DNA from: JABGQS01 sp963674545
GTDB taxonomy: Bacteria > Bacillota > Clostridia > Christensenellales > SZUA-584
Direction of reading: 5' to 3'
Assembly: GCA_963674545.2 (NCBI GenBank)
Contig: CAXXFB010000001.1
Location: 2,914,001 to 2,978,000 of the forward strand
Length of the DNA: 64,000 bases
In this document: piece after piece, positions 17,369 to 26,189 of the stretch
How the letters are laid out: every line of letters starts with the position of its first letter
Numbering within the stretch: position 1 is the first letter of the stretch
Made by a program: the position numbers and the translations under genes
The notes under the pieces: model-generated
Seen by the model: only the letters and a program-made list of their open reading frames with translations
What the model was told of the DNA's origin: nothing
Database searches by the model: none

Positions 17369-19147
17369 ATGAGAAGATTCTTTAAAAAAGTAAACAGAGG
17401 TCTAACTCTATCCAACAAACTGGTACTCATGTTTATAGCATTGGCCATGATACCTGTAATTATCGTGGGCTTTGTTTCCACAGGCATATCTGGTAACGTG
17501 CTTAAAGAGAAAGAGATCGCAAGGCGTACTGAAGAGATAATACTTGTTGATAATGAAGTTTCAGATATAATCCAAGAGATAGACCTTATCGCATTAAAGT
17601 ATAAACTGGATGCTAATGTACAAAAGCTTTTCACACAAAATAAAAATATTGATGATTACGAAGAAAACTTTTTAAAATTTGAAATTGAGAAGCTGATATT
17701 CAGTTATGGAGACCAGTTTAACTATCTTTTAGATTCAACGTACATTTACAGCCTTGACGGTATTGTGTGCACAAACGAGAGCTATGTACACACTTCACTA
17801 GATGATTACTATAAACATGATTGGTTCAGGCGTGGAGCAGACGGCGGAATGAGCAAATTCATTGGAGACCCGGAATATAAAAACAACAACAGAATTATAC
17901 CATATGTAAGACGTATAACTGATTTAAAAGATAATGAAACAATAGGCTTTGTAGTGATAAATATAAACGAGATGCTTTTCAGAACGGCATATCTGGACAG
18001 CTTCCCATCAAGTACAGCGTCGCTTATGATAGTAAACAGCAGCGGAATAGTATTGACCAATACAGACCGTAAGTATATTGGACAAAATGCATCAGAGGCT
18101 TTTAATATAAGCGAACAAAACCTAAGAGAAAAAAACTTTGAGTTTAATTGGCAGGGGAGAAAAATGCTGGTTATAAGCAGCGAATCGGCAAAGCAGGATT
18201 GGACATATTACAGTATTGTTCCTATGTCAGATGTGAACGCCGGTTCTGCGGTAATCTACAGGATAACTCTTGCTATTGTGGGCGCAGTTATTTTATTTAT
18301 AGTCTTCCTGTCATACTTTTTATCAAAACGTGTTACAAATCCTTTGAGGGAACTGAGCAGCGTTATGAAAAAAGCAGAAACGGGCAATCTTGACGTATCA
18401 TATTCCGGAAACAACTACGACGAGATAGGCAAGCTTGGCGATAGCTTCAACAAGATGACTAAGAAACTTAAGAAATCTATGCAGGAGACTATTAGCGTAC
18501 AGAAAGAAAAAATGGAAGCAGAGCTCAAAGGCCTTGAGTTCCAGATAAACCCCCATTTTCTGTATAACACGCTCTCTTCGATAATCTGGCTGGCAGACGA
18601 GGGAAGAAATGATGAAGTTATAAAAGTGACAAAATCCCTTGCTTCATTCTTCAGGATAAGCATAAGCCGTGGCAGAGAAATGATAAGAGTAAGGGAAGAA
18701 GTCGAGCACGTAATAAACTATATGGAGATACAGAAAACAAGATACGGCGATGTGATGTTCATGCACGACGTAGATATGGAGATAAGGGGCTTCTATACTT
18801 TGAAGCTGCTTCTCCAGCCTATAATAGAGAATGCTATATATCATGGTATAAAGGCAATCAAAGGCAGAGGTATCATTAAGCTTAGAGGTAAAAGAGAAGG
18901 AGATGACCTCGTTTTCCTGATAAGCGACAACGGCAACAAAATGAACAAGCAGCGAGCGGAAGAGCTAAATGAAGCCCTTTGCGGTATAGGAGATACAGAT
19001 TTGGGAGTGGGCCTAAAAAACGTGAACAACAGGATAAAGCTTCATTTCGGACAGCATTACGGACTGAAATTCGGAGTAATGGATGGCTATACAGTGGTGG
19101 AAATACGCATACCGGTCATAGAGAGTGAGGAAGAGGATGGTGTATAA
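17369..19147 (+). CDS. Sensor histidine kinase, YesM-like (Cache-HAMP-HisKA_7TM-type His_kinase)
   Basis: A 592-residue membrane sensor. TM1 lies near residues 15-37, an extracellular Cache-type sensor domain near 40-300, and TM2 near 301-322. A HAMP domain follows (FLSKRVTNPLREL to about 370), then the His_kinase domain with the phospho-acceptor in INPHFLYNTL (His396) and a HATPase domain (QPIIENAIYHG, ISDNGNKM, GVGLKNV). YesM-type kinases act with YesN-type regulators to control sugar importers. It overlaps the regulator gene by 11 bp. The likely targets are the adjacent ABC operons. Confidence 0.94.
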   Translation: MRRFFKKVNRGLTLSNKLVLMFIALAMIPVIIVGFVSTGISGNVLKEKEIARRTEEIILVDNEVSDIIQEIDLIALKYKLDANVQKLFTQNKNIDDYEENFLKFEIEKLIFSYGDQFNYLLDSTYIYSLDGIVCTNESYVHTSLDDYYKHDWFRRGADGGMSKFIGDPEYKNNNRIIPYVRRITDLKDNETIGFVVININEMLFRTAYLDSFPSSTASLMIVNSSGIVLTNTDRKYIGQNASEAFNISEQNLREKNFEFNWQGRKMLVISSESAKQDWTYYSIVPMSDVNAGSAVIYRITLAIVGAVILFIVFLSYFLSKRVTNPLRELSSVMKKAETGNLDVSYSGNNYDEIGKLGDSFNKMTKKLKKSMQETISVQKEKMEAELKGLEFQINPHFLYNTLSSIIWLADEGRNDEVIKVTKSLASFFRISISRGREMIRVREEVEHVINYMEIQKTRYGDVMFMHDVDMEIRGFYTLKLLLQPIIENAIYHGIKAIKGRGIIKLRGKREGDDLVFLISDNGNKMNKQRAEELNEALCGIGDTDLGVGLKNVNNRIKLHFGQHYGLKFGVMDGYTVVEIRIPVIESEEEDGV

Positions 19148-20747
19148 CCTATTGGTTGTTGATGACGAGCAGATATACAGAGAAGGCGTGACAAGGGTAA
19201 TAAGAGGCCTTGGCGGTTTTAACGTATTCAACGCAGTCAACGGCCTTGAAGCGCTTCAGATAATAAAGGATAATGAGATTCACGGTATGATACTTGATAT
19301 AAGCATGCCGGAGATGAACGGGATAGAGCTTCTTGAAGAGCTTGAGAACCTTTGCCTAAACGATATTGCGATTGTGGTCCTTAGCGGCCACGACGAATTC
19401 GAGTACGCCCAGAAAGCAATGCAGCACCGGGCGATGGATTTTGTTTTAAAACCTGTTGTGCCTTCCGAGCTAAAAGAGATCGGCGTCAAGATGAGAGAGC
19501 GCTTCGAACAAAGGGTAAAAAAAGAAGAAGAACTGCGAATCTTAAAACAGCAGGTGGAAGAAAGCAGAGCTCTTATTTTTGAGCGTTTTCTGATGGACAT
19601 ATTGGATGGAGAAGTTGACGAAGAGGGTTATAAGGACCGAGCCGGGTTCCTTGGCATAGAATACCTTGGCAAGTATTTCAGAGTAGCGCTAATACAGGTA
19701 GAGAATCAGAACGACAATATACGTTTCAGAAAAGAAGAAGAACGCCAGCTTTTCATCAAAACTGTAGAGAATACTATAAAAGAGGCTATGGATGAAAGCG
19801 GACTTGCCGGCGCATACCTCTTCCATCATCAAACTGAAGATTTCGTATACTTCTGCAACGGCGGTGAAGACGAGAAAGACGATCACAAAACTATACACAA
19901 CGCGCTCGTGTCGATAAAAGAAGCAGTCGAAAAAAAAGTTGGCGTTTCGTTGACAATAGGGCTTGGCAATCTTGCTGTCGGAGTTAAGAACATCGCAGCA
20001 TCCTACAACCAGGCAAGAACAGCGCTGCGCTATAAGATACTTATGGGTCCGGGCAACATATTCTGCATCAGCGACTTCGAACACAACGTTAGCGAAATAG
20101 ACTTGAGTGTTGATATTGAAGAGATAAGCTTGCTGGTTAAAACAGAGCAGAGACAAAAGATACTGGACCATATAGATGAAATGTTCGAGCGTATAAGAAC
20201 AGCAAAGAATAAGCCCGACTTATCAAGGGTATACATGTTCTGCGATAAATACGCTACCGCTCTTATTTCCGTTCTTGAAGATCAGGGCATAAACATATCA
20301 GAGTTCTACAGCGCCAGTTCCAATCCGATGATGGATATCAAATCCAAGAAAAACCTTGGAGAGCTGGAAAGCTGGTTAAAGAAGCTGCTGGATAATGTGC
20401 TCGACAAAGTTACAAAGAATAGGGCAGGCAGAGATATCAGCGTAGTTGAAAAGATAAAGCAATACCTCCAGGAGGAGTACAGAAACGATATAAACTATGT
20501 TTCGCTGGGAGAAGAGTTCGGATACAGTGCCAATTATTTAGGACAGATATTCAAAAAACAGACCAGCCTTACGATAAACGAATACATAAGGAACGTGCGC
20601 ATAATGAATGCAAAGCGTCTTTTAAAATCATCAGACCTCAAGATCTTCGAAATAGCAAGCGATGTTGGCTTCAGTGATCAGCAGTATTTCTGCTCGGTTT
20701 TCAAAAAGAACGTAGGTGTAACTCCCAGCGAGTATAGAGAGCTATAG
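19137..20747 (+). CDS. Response regulator, YesN-like (REC + AraC HTH)
   Basis: A 536-residue response regulator. The receiver domain (1-120) has VVDDE at residues 7-11, phospho-acceptor Asp54 in ILDISMPEMNG and Lys in FVLKPV. A middle domain of about 290 residues follows, then a C-terminal AraC-type double helix-turn-helix ending GVTPSEYREL. The ATG at 19137 follows GAGGAAGAGG and lies inside the kinase gene; an upstream GTG at 19125 is less likely. It should bind DNA when phosphorylated by the YesM-like kinase. Confidence 0.93.
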   Translation: MVYNLLVVDDEQIYREGVTRVIRGLGGFNVFNAVNGLEALQIIKDNEIHGMILDISMPEMNGIELLEELENLCLNDIAIVVLSGHDEFEYAQKAMQHRAMDFVLKPVVPSELKEIGVKMRERFEQRVKKEEELRILKQQVEESRALIFERFLMDILDGEVDEEGYKDRAGFLGIEYLGKYFRVALIQVENQNDNIRFRKEEERQLFIKTVENTIKEAMDESGLAGAYLFHHQTEDFVYFCNGGEDEKDDHKTIHNALVSIKEAVEKKVGVSLTIGLGNLAVGVKNIAASYNQARTALRYKILMGPGNIFCISDFEHNVSEIDLSVDIEEISLLVKTEQRQKILDHIDEMFERIRTAKNKPDLSRVYMFCDKYATALISVLEDQGINISEFYSASSNPMMDIKSKKNLGELESWLKKLLDNVLDKVTKNRAGRDISVVEKIKQYLQEEYRNDINYVSLGEEFGYSANYLGQIFKKQTSLTINEYIRNVRIMNAKRLLKSSDLKIFEIASDVGFSDQQYFCSVFKKNVGVTPSEYREL

Positions 20748-20770
20748 AAACGATGACTTTTATAACAAAG

Positions 20771-21670
20771 CTATTTTCTTTTGTCGATATTAAGTGAGCC
20801 AATCACTTCAGAAGCTTTCTTGATTTCTTCATCTATACTGGACGCAAGGAAATTTCCCTTCTTTAGGTTCCCGTTTACGTCCACCGGAAACATTTTTCTG
20901 TAATGCCCCGGAGGCATTCCTGTAAGGCTCTTAAAGGTGTGGTTAAAGTGGCTTAAATTCTTGAAACCGACTTTGTTGCATATTATAAGAGGATCGGCGT
21001 CACTGTAAGAAAAAAGCTCTGCCGCATGGCGTATCCGCAGGTAGTTAAGATAATTGACTATTGTTATGCCAACATCCTTCTTAAAGGCAGTGCATATGTA
21101 GTGCTTATTGAACCCAACGCTATCGGCAATCAAATCAAGGCTCAGCTGCTTAGAATAGTTTTCTTCAAGGAAGATAATAACATCTATAGATACTTTCGAG
21201 AAACCTTCAGTATCGATGAGCTGTGAGTTAGATGAAGATGCCTGTATTTTATGAATAGGCTCTGCCAAGTGCAGAAGCAGGGTTTCGAGATACTGCCGGC
21301 TGAGTTCCTGATAATATTTGAGCCGGGAGCGTCCGTGTTCTACGATAGTACGTATAAAAAAGCTGCTGTGCACATCTGCTTCAACGGGGTATTTTAGTTC
21401 TGAGAGATATCCAAGTATTCCATTTTCTGCAGAAAATTTTATCTCACAGACTTTTGCAATCTTGGTTACGACTTCAAGCTGATGGGTCTCTCCGGGCATA
21501 GCAATAACGAGCTTGCCTTCATCTGCGCAATATCGTTCTTTACCGATGAGAAAATCACAGCTTCCATCTAAAACATAGAAAAGATGACAGTATTCATGGC
21601 TGTGCGGTTTCACAGCTATGCTGTTAAGAAGAGTATCAGATTCCACCCAAATAAGATTGACTTTAGACAA
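20771..21670 (-). CDS. AraC-family transcriptional regulator with cupin sensor domain
   Basis: A 299-residue regulator. The N-terminal cupin-like ligand pocket includes KPHSHEYCHLFYVLDG; the C-terminal AraC double HTH runs about residues 165-265 (LSLDLIADSVGFNKHYI, then KSLTGMPPGHYRK). The start is TTG at 21670, placed by AAGGAG six bases upstream; the nearby ATG is out of frame. It is divergent from the DegT/MlrC/SDR operon and is the obvious candidate to control it; two 17-bp direct repeats lie in that leader. Confidence 0.9.
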   Translation of the reverse strand: MSKVNLIWVESDTLLNSIAVKPHSHEYCHLFYVLDGSCDFLIGKERYCADEGKLVIAMPGETHQLEVVTKIAKVCEIKFSAENGILGYLSELKYPVEADVHSSFFIRTIVEHGRSRLKYYQELSRQYLETLLLHLAEPIHKIQASSSNSQLIDTEGFSKVSIDVIIFLEENYSKQLSLDLIADSVGFNKHYICTAFKKDVGITIVNYLNYLRIRHAAELFSYSDADPLIICNKVGFKNLSHFNHTFKSLTGMPPGHYRKMFPVDVNGNLKKGNFLASSIDEEIKKASEVIGSLNIDKRK

Positions 21671-21776
21671 AACATTCTCCTTGAGCTTTTATACAGCAAT
21701 TATATAGCCGGAGTAAGCATAAATCAAGAATAAAATACATAAATATTTGGTTATTGTAAATATAAAAATAATACTA

Positions 21777-21805
21777 TTGACATTTTGAAATAGTGAATAT
21801 ATAAT
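21777..21805 (+). promoter_or_regulatory. Consensus sigma-A promoter for DegT-MlrC-SDR operon
   Basis: TTGACA (21777-21782) and TATAAT (21800-21805) with a 17-bp spacer match the consensus exactly. Transcription would start near 21812, leaving an AT-rich leader of about 180 bases before the DegT gene. Confidence 0.85.
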
Positions 21806-21807
21806 CA

Positions 21808-21876
21808 AAAAAGACAAAGATATAACATAAATAGCGCAAAATATGAGTATAAATAGCCGAAAAAGACAAATATATA
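21808..21876 (+). promoter_or_regulatory. Paired direct repeats, possible AraC-type operator
   Basis: AAAAAGACAAAGATATA (21808-21824) and AAAAAGACAAATATATA (21860-21876) differ by one base and lie 52 bp apart, about five helical turns. Between them ATAAATAGC occurs twice (21827, 21849), 22 bp apart. They begin right after the -10, where a bound protein would block or loop the promoter. The adjacent AraC regulator is the natural candidate. The whole gap 21671-21991 has no gene. Confidence 0.5.
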
Positions 21877-21991
21877 GCAAAATAATATTTGTTTTGTAAG
21901 CGCTGCGGAAGAGAAACGATAAATGTAGTATATTCATTTTTGCGAACCCGGCAAGTCAGAACCAATCAAAAAACATCACAGGAGAATCAAA

Positions 21992-23296
21992 ATGACAAAA
22001 CTAGCTATCAACGGAGCAGACAAGACGGTCATAAGCCCGCATGTAAAATGGCCGCAGGTTACTCAAAGAGACAAGGATTTTGTAATGCAGGCAATGGATG
22101 AAGGAGTCTTCTGGGGACCATACGCACCACAGGTGACAGCACTGGAGAATGAATGGGCTCAGTTTGTAGGAACGCAATACTGCCTGTCGTGCAACAGCGG
22201 AACAGCTGCGCTCAACATGGCGCTGATGGCGGCAGGGGTAGGCCCTGGCGATGAAGTCATCTCACCATCACTCAACTTTGTTGCGTGCGCTATGGCGGTC
22301 GTGCAATGCAACGCGATCCCGGTTTTCGTTGATGTAGACCCAAGAACTTTTTGCATGGATGCAAGCAAGCTTGAAGAAAAGATCACAGAGAAGACAAAAG
22401 CGATAATTCCGGTAGACCTGCACGGTATAACAGCGGATATGGATGAGATAAACGCAATTGCTAAAAAATACGGAATAGTAGTTATTGCAGACTCTTGCCA
22501 GGCCCATGGTGCAACATACAAAGGACGCAATGCAGGGACGCTTGCCGATATGTCTGTATTCAGCCTCAACGGTCTCAAGAACCTGCCGGGTGCAGATGGC
22601 GGTCTTTTTAACACCGACAACGAAGAGTATCATAATAAAGCGAATCAGGTACGTCTGTTCGGAGAAGTAGTTAAGAAGGGTGTCCCAAGGGACTACAATT
22701 CTGCCGGTATAGGGTATATGTACAGATATCAGGAGCTGCCTGCGGCGTTCACACGCTCACGGCTTATCGATCTTGATTCCGACAATGAGATAAGGAGAAA
22801 CAACGCTGAATACTTAACTTCGCTTATCAGCGGACTACCGGGGCTTACAACGCCATACATACCCGAAGACCAGACCAGCGTTTACCACTACTACCGTATT
22901 CGTTTCAATCCGAAAGAGCTTGGACTATCAGTAGAACCGAATATATTCAGAGCAAAGGTGCAAAAAGCGCTTATAGCGGAAGGCGTGGCTGCAAGCAGAT
23001 GGCATACACGGCCGGTACAGCTCCAGACTTTGTTTGTAGACAGAGTAGGCTATGGCAAGGGCTGCCCGTGGTCATGTCCGTACGGGAATGGCGAGTCAGT
23101 TTCCTACTCGCCTGAAGACTACCGGGTGACACAGGAGATATTCGCAGATTCAATAGTTTTGTATGATTCACTGTATCCGCCGAACGGTGCGGACGTAATG
23201 GAGAAATATGCTATTGCTTTCAGGAAGCTTTGGGAAAACATGGACGAAGTAATGGACATAGAGCTAAAAGCGGATGATCCTTTGCTTCAGGACTGA
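21992..23296 (+). CDS. DegT/DnrJ/EryC1/StrS-family PLP aminotransferase
   Basis: A 434-residue PLP enzyme of the sugar aminotransferase family. Markers: NSGTAALNMALMA (phosphate-binding turn), VDVDPRTF, IADSCQAHGA with the PLP-ring Asp, and the PLP lysine in SLNGLKNLPG. These enzymes usually aminate keto-sugars. AGGAG precedes the ATG. With MlrC and an SDR it forms a three-gene unit; whether it runs in the biosynthetic or catabolic direction is not clear from sequence. Confidence 0.9.
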   Translation: MTKLAINGADKTVISPHVKWPQVTQRDKDFVMQAMDEGVFWGPYAPQVTALENEWAQFVGTQYCLSCNSGTAALNMALMAAGVGPGDEVISPSLNFVACAMAVVQCNAIPVFVDVDPRTFCMDASKLEEKITEKTKAIIPVDLHGITADMDEINAIAKKYGIVVIADSCQAHGATYKGRNAGTLADMSVFSLNGLKNLPGADGGLFNTDNEEYHNKANQVRLFGEVVKKGVPRDYNSAGIGYMYRYQELPAAFTRSRLIDLDSDNEIRRNNAEYLTSLISGLPGLTTPYIPEDQTSVYHYYRIRFNPKELGLSVEPNIFRAKVQKALIAEGVAASRWHTRPVQLQTLFVDRVGYGKGCPWSCPYGNGESVSYSPEDYRVTQEIFADSIVLYDSLYPPNGADVMEKYAIAFRKLWENMDEVMDIELKADDPLLQD

Positions 23297-23308
23297 TAGG
23301 AGCTGCCA

Positions 23309-24817
23309 ATGAAGATACTGATTGCAGAATTCCTGCAGGAAACAAATACATTTTCACCGATAACTTGCGGAATCGAAATGTTCAAAGCCAATCAATATAT
23401 TGATGGCCCGGATATATTCGGCGATATTGCTGGCAAACAGACTGAACTAAACGGCTTTATTGACGTACTTAATGATAACGAAGCACAAATTATCCCCAGT
23501 ATTTTTGCCTCTTCGATCAGCGGCGGGCCGGTAGAGATGAGCGTTTATGAGACGGTTACATCAAGGATAATCGCTGATATAGAAAGATATAAACCGGATG
23601 GTATACTTCTTGCTATGCACGGCGCAATGGTTCTTACAGACGATGAAGATGCTACCGGCAGGCTGCTTAACGAAGTGCGAAAAGCGGCAGGCAAAGAAAT
23701 GGTGATAGGAGTCACGCTCGATCTTCACGCAAACATCACAAAAAGAATGATAGAAAATGCAGATATAATGATAGGCTATCATACTTATCCGCATGTAGAC
23801 CTTTATGAGACTGGTAAAAAAGCAGCAAAACTTGTTATAATGACCTTGAACGGTCAGATAAATCCTGTAATGTCGGCTTCAAAAATACCTGCAATATTGC
23901 CCGCTGAAGCTTGTATGACGGACAAATACCCTGCAAAGCATATAATGAACAGTCTGTGTGAAACTGAAGAAGAAGTGCTTTCTGCATCCGTGTTCCTTAT
24001 GCAGCCGTGGCTTGATTTAAAAGACATCGGAAGCGCTTGCATAGTTATAACAGACAACGATCCGGATAAAGCGGATGAGCTCTCGACAAGACTGGCGGAC
24101 AAGATATGGGAGCTGCGTCATGAATTTAAAGTGGATTTAGTACTGCCGGAAAGCGCTTTCCTGATTGCTGTGGAAAAAAAGACGCAGCATCCTGTAATAT
24201 TTGCAGATTCAGCCGATTCACCCAGCGCCGGCTCTCCGGGCGATTCGAGCGCAATAATAAAATACATCGTGGAAAACAAAATAGATATGAAAGTGCTGGT
24301 AAATGTTGTTGATGCCGAGACAGCACAGCAGGCAAAGCAAATAGGCGTCGGGAATGAGGGTAAGTTCAGCGTTGGTGCAAAGCTGGGAACTAAGTTTTAC
24401 AAGCCGATAGAAATATTTGCTCAAGTTCTTTATTGTGCAGAGCATGAATTTAGATTCAAAGGCCCTATGTATACAGGGAAGCGGTTTGATATGGGACTGA
24501 CAGCAGTGCTTAAAGTTAGAAATACGAATATCATAGTCATGGAGAATTCTGTGGACAATTGCGACCCGGAGCTCTACCGCTCATTAGACTTCAATCTGGA
24601 CGATTTTGATATTGTCGTTGTTAAGTCAGCAAACGGTTTCAGGTCTCCGTACAAAGGTTTGTTCGAGCAGGCAGTTATTGTAGACACTCCTGGGGCAAGC
24701 AGCGCAAACTTAAAATCACTTCCCTTCGAGAATCAGGAACATGCTGTGTATCCGATGGTCGATATAGAAGACTACAGCGCAGGTGTCTACGCTGTTGGCA
24801 GCAGAAAGCAGAGATGA
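23309..24817 (+). CDS. M81-family metallopeptidase (MlrC/microcystinase C-like)
   Basis: A 502-residue protein of the MlrC family (N-terminal DUF1485 and MlrC C-terminal domain). Markers: IAEFLQETNTFSP at the start, LAMHGAMV, TLDLHANIT, GYHTYPHVDLYETG with likely zinc residues, and ADSPSAGSPGDSS. MlrC cleaves linear microcystin peptides; most relatives have unknown amide substrates. Starts 12 bp after the DegT stop with a TAGGAG site. Confidence 0.9.
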   Translation: MKILIAEFLQETNTFSPITCGIEMFKANQYIDGPDIFGDIAGKQTELNGFIDVLNDNEAQIIPSIFASSISGGPVEMSVYETVTSRIIADIERYKPDGILLAMHGAMVLTDDEDATGRLLNEVRKAAGKEMVIGVTLDLHANITKRMIENADIMIGYHTYPHVDLYETGKKAAKLVIMTLNGQINPVMSASKIPAILPAEACMTDKYPAKHIMNSLCETEEEVLSASVFLMQPWLDLKDIGSACIVITDNDPDKADELSTRLADKIWELRHEFKVDLVLPESAFLIAVEKKTQHPVIFADSADSPSAGSPGDSSAIIKYIVENKIDMKVLVNVVDAETAQQAKQIGVGNEGKFSVGAKLGTKFYKPIEIFAQVLYCAEHEFRFKGPMYTGKRFDMGLTAVLKVRNTNIIVMENSVDNCDPELYRSLDFNLDDFDIVVVKSANGFRSPYKGLFEQAVIVDTPGASSANLKSLPFENQEHAVYPMVDIEDYSAGVYAVGSRKQR

Positions 24818-24874
24818 ATCATAAATTGTTAGTTGACATTAATGAATTGATCTAAGACTATAAGAGGTGAGATT

Positions 24875-25702
24875 ATGGAATTTTGCAGCGATATAAAAGG
24901 AAAATCGGTTATAATAACAGGCGCAAGCAAAGGCATAGGCAAAGGCTGCGCAAAAGTGTTCTGCGAAGCTGGCGCTAATGTTGTCATCTGCGCCAGGGGA
25001 GATGAAGAGGGCAGCAAAGCCGCCGAAGAGATAGACAGCTCCAGCGAAGGCAAATGTCTCTTCTTTAAATGTGACGTTTCAGACCCCGAGCAGATAAAGG
25101 CGCTGATAGACTTCACGGCAGCGGAGTTCGGCGGAATATACTGCCTGATTAACAACTGCGGATATCTGCCGGAGCGCAGGCCGATAGACGAATGTGAAGC
25201 GCAAGACTTCGAGCACGTTTTGAAAACGAACCTTATATCTATGTTCATGGCATGTAAGTATGCACTGCCCTATATAAGAAGAGCGGGCGGTAACATAATA
25301 AACATGAGCAGCGTAATAGGCAAGACGGGGCAGGAAGGCTCTGTCATGTATACATCAATAAAAGGCGCAATAATATCGCTTACTAAATCTCTTGCGATAG
25401 ACGAAGCAAGAAACGGCGTGCGTGTCAATGTGGTGGTTCCGGGGCACATAGAAACAGAGATGTTCGAGCAGGAAAAAAGACGTGCCGCAAACCCCAAAGG
25501 ATATGTAGAGTTCTGCAACCAGTCACAGTGGCTGGGTCGCGGAGGCAAGCCGGAAGAAGTAGGCTACGCATGTCTTTATCTGGCCAGCAAATTCGCAGGT
25601 TTCGTTACAGGCAGCGAGTTCGTGATAAGCGGTGGTTTTGAAATAGGCAACGGTCCAAAGACGCCATTTTTCAACTGGGGCGAGCGCCAGAAGAAAATTT
25701 AA
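24875..25702 (+). CDS. SDR-family NAD(P)-dependent oxidoreductase
   Basis: A 275-residue classical short-chain dehydrogenase: TGASKGIGKG nucleotide-binding motif near residue 14, NNCGYLP, NMSSVIG with the catalytic Ser, and YTSIKG with the catalytic Tyr and Lys, then a substrate loop and ITGSEF-like end. AGAGGTGAG lies upstream of the ATG. Last gene of the operon; substrate probably a hydroxyl of the same sugar or polyol handled by its neighbours. Confidence 0.92.
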   Translation: MEFCSDIKGKSVIITGASKGIGKGCAKVFCEAGANVVICARGDEEGSKAAEEIDSSSEGKCLFFKCDVSDPEQIKALIDFTAAEFGGIYCLINNCGYLPERRPIDECEAQDFEHVLKTNLISMFMACKYALPYIRRAGGNIINMSSVIGKTGQEGSVMYTSIKGAIISLTKSLAIDEARNGVRVNVVVPGHIETEMFEQEKRRAANPKGYVEFCNQSQWLGRGGKPEEVGYACLYLASKFAGFVTGSEFVISGGFEIGNGPKTPFFNWGERQKKI

Positions 25703-25776
25703 CATGGTTATCTGTTCCCGCTCTCTTTATAGCGGTAAGTAAAAGATAAGGATTAGTTAACAATACGATATTTATT

Positions 25777-25830
25777 AAAACCCTTGTACGACGAGAAATG
25801 ATAGTGAAGTCAGCGCGGGGTTTCTTTTTT
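25777..25830 (+). terminator. Probable terminator of the DegT-MlrC-SDR operon
   Basis: AAAACCCT and GGGGTTT can pair across a roughly 33-base loop, followed by C and six T. The stem is short, so this is tentative. The gap 25703-26189 also holds a 5-bp hairpin (25718-25735), a TATATG-rich simple repeat (about 25870-25903) and the trp control region. Confidence 0.45.
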
Positions 25831-25992
25831 ATATGTCCCGTAAGACTTACCGCCTGTAGTCTTATTCTCTGTATGCGATATATGTATATATGTATATATG
25901 CGTACCGCTTGATACGATCTTCTATCAAAGGTGTTTTTTATTATGAGTGCGGATCAAAAGTGGTCTGTTTTTTTGCCTTAAAAAGTTTTAGC

Positions 25993-26021
25993 TTTACAGG
26001 AATTATCATCCGTGTTATAAT
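25993..26021 (+). promoter_or_regulatory. trp operon promoter
   Basis: TTTACA (25993-25998), 17-bp spacer, TATAAT (26016-26021). Transcription would begin near 26028, seven bases before the first GAG triplet of the leader, leaving a leader of about 160 bases before trpE. Confidence 0.8.
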
Positions 26022-26034
26022 TCATCAATCATCA

Positions 26035-26085
26035 GAGCAGAGAATAAGAGTTTAGAATAGTTAAGATTAGAAGAGAAGAGTAGAG
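26035..26085 (+). promoter_or_regulatory. TRAP-type binding site: (G/U)AG triplet array in the trp leader
   Basis: Triplets begin at 26035 GAG, 26040 GAG, 26048 GAG, 26053 TAG, 26058 TAG, 26063 AAG, 26068 TAG, 26073 GAG, 26078 GAG and 26083 GAG. The last eight have an exact 5-base period, that is two-base spacers. In Bacillus subtilis, the trp RNA-binding attenuation protein (mtrB product) binds eleven such triplets when loaded with tryptophan. The site lies between promoter and terminator, as in Bacillus. The regulator gene is not in the window. Confidence 0.85.
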
Positions 26086-26102
26086 CGAATATTGCCACAT
26101 CG

Positions 26103-26130
26103 ACGGGCGCCTCTGCGTACCGTTTTTATT
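26103..26130 (+). terminator. trp leader attenuator terminator
   Basis: ACGG-G-CGC (26103-26110), loop CTCT, GCG-TA-CCGT (26115-26123), then TTTTATTTTT. The stem has a small internal loop and is followed by a clear T-tract about 75 bases after the predicted start. CTCTG at 26111-26115 can instead pair with CAGAG at 26033-26037, and CGCCTCT with AGAGCG at 26082-26087, giving a plausible antiterminator that TRAP binding would prevent. Confidence 0.75.
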
Positions 26131-26131
26131 T

Positions 26132-26153
26132 TTATTATGTATATACATAATAA
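26132..26153. repeat. 22-bp perfect palindrome in the trp leader
   Basis: A perfect palindrome with half-site TTATTATGTAT, centred at 26142/26143, between the attenuator and the ribosome-binding-site hairpin. It could be an RNA hairpin or a DNA operator; nothing decides between them. Confidence 0.6.
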
Positions 26154-26154
26154 G

Positions 26155-26185
26155 CTCTTCTTTTCGGAACAGTGGAAAGGAAGAG
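26155..26185 (+). promoter_or_regulatory. Hairpin that can sequester the trpE ribosome binding site
   Basis: CTCTTCTTTT (26155-26164) pairs with AAAGGAAGAG (26176-26185), ten pairs with one G-U, around an 11-base loop. The 3' arm is the trpE ribosome binding site. CTCTTCT can alternatively pair with AGAAGAG inside the triplet array (26069-26075 or 26074-26080), freeing the site. This mirrors the TRAP-dependent translational control of trpE in Bacillus subtilis. Confidence 0.75.
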
Positions 26186-26189
26186 TTTT

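Noticed and set aside
21895..21908. Catabolite-responsive element TGTAAGCGCTGCGG
   Set aside because: Only the left half matches the consensus; kept as a remark, not a feature.
25943..25981. Short open frame MSADQKWSVFLP before the trp promoter, as a possible Trp leader peptide
   Set aside because: Only one Trp codon, and it lies upstream of the strong promoter at 25993-26021, so it is not in the trp leader RNA.
25890..26125. Possible T-box in the trp leader (GCGTACCG occurs twice)
   Set aside because: The TGG part of the T-box core is missing and no specifier or AG-bulge layout is seen; the triplet array explains the region better.
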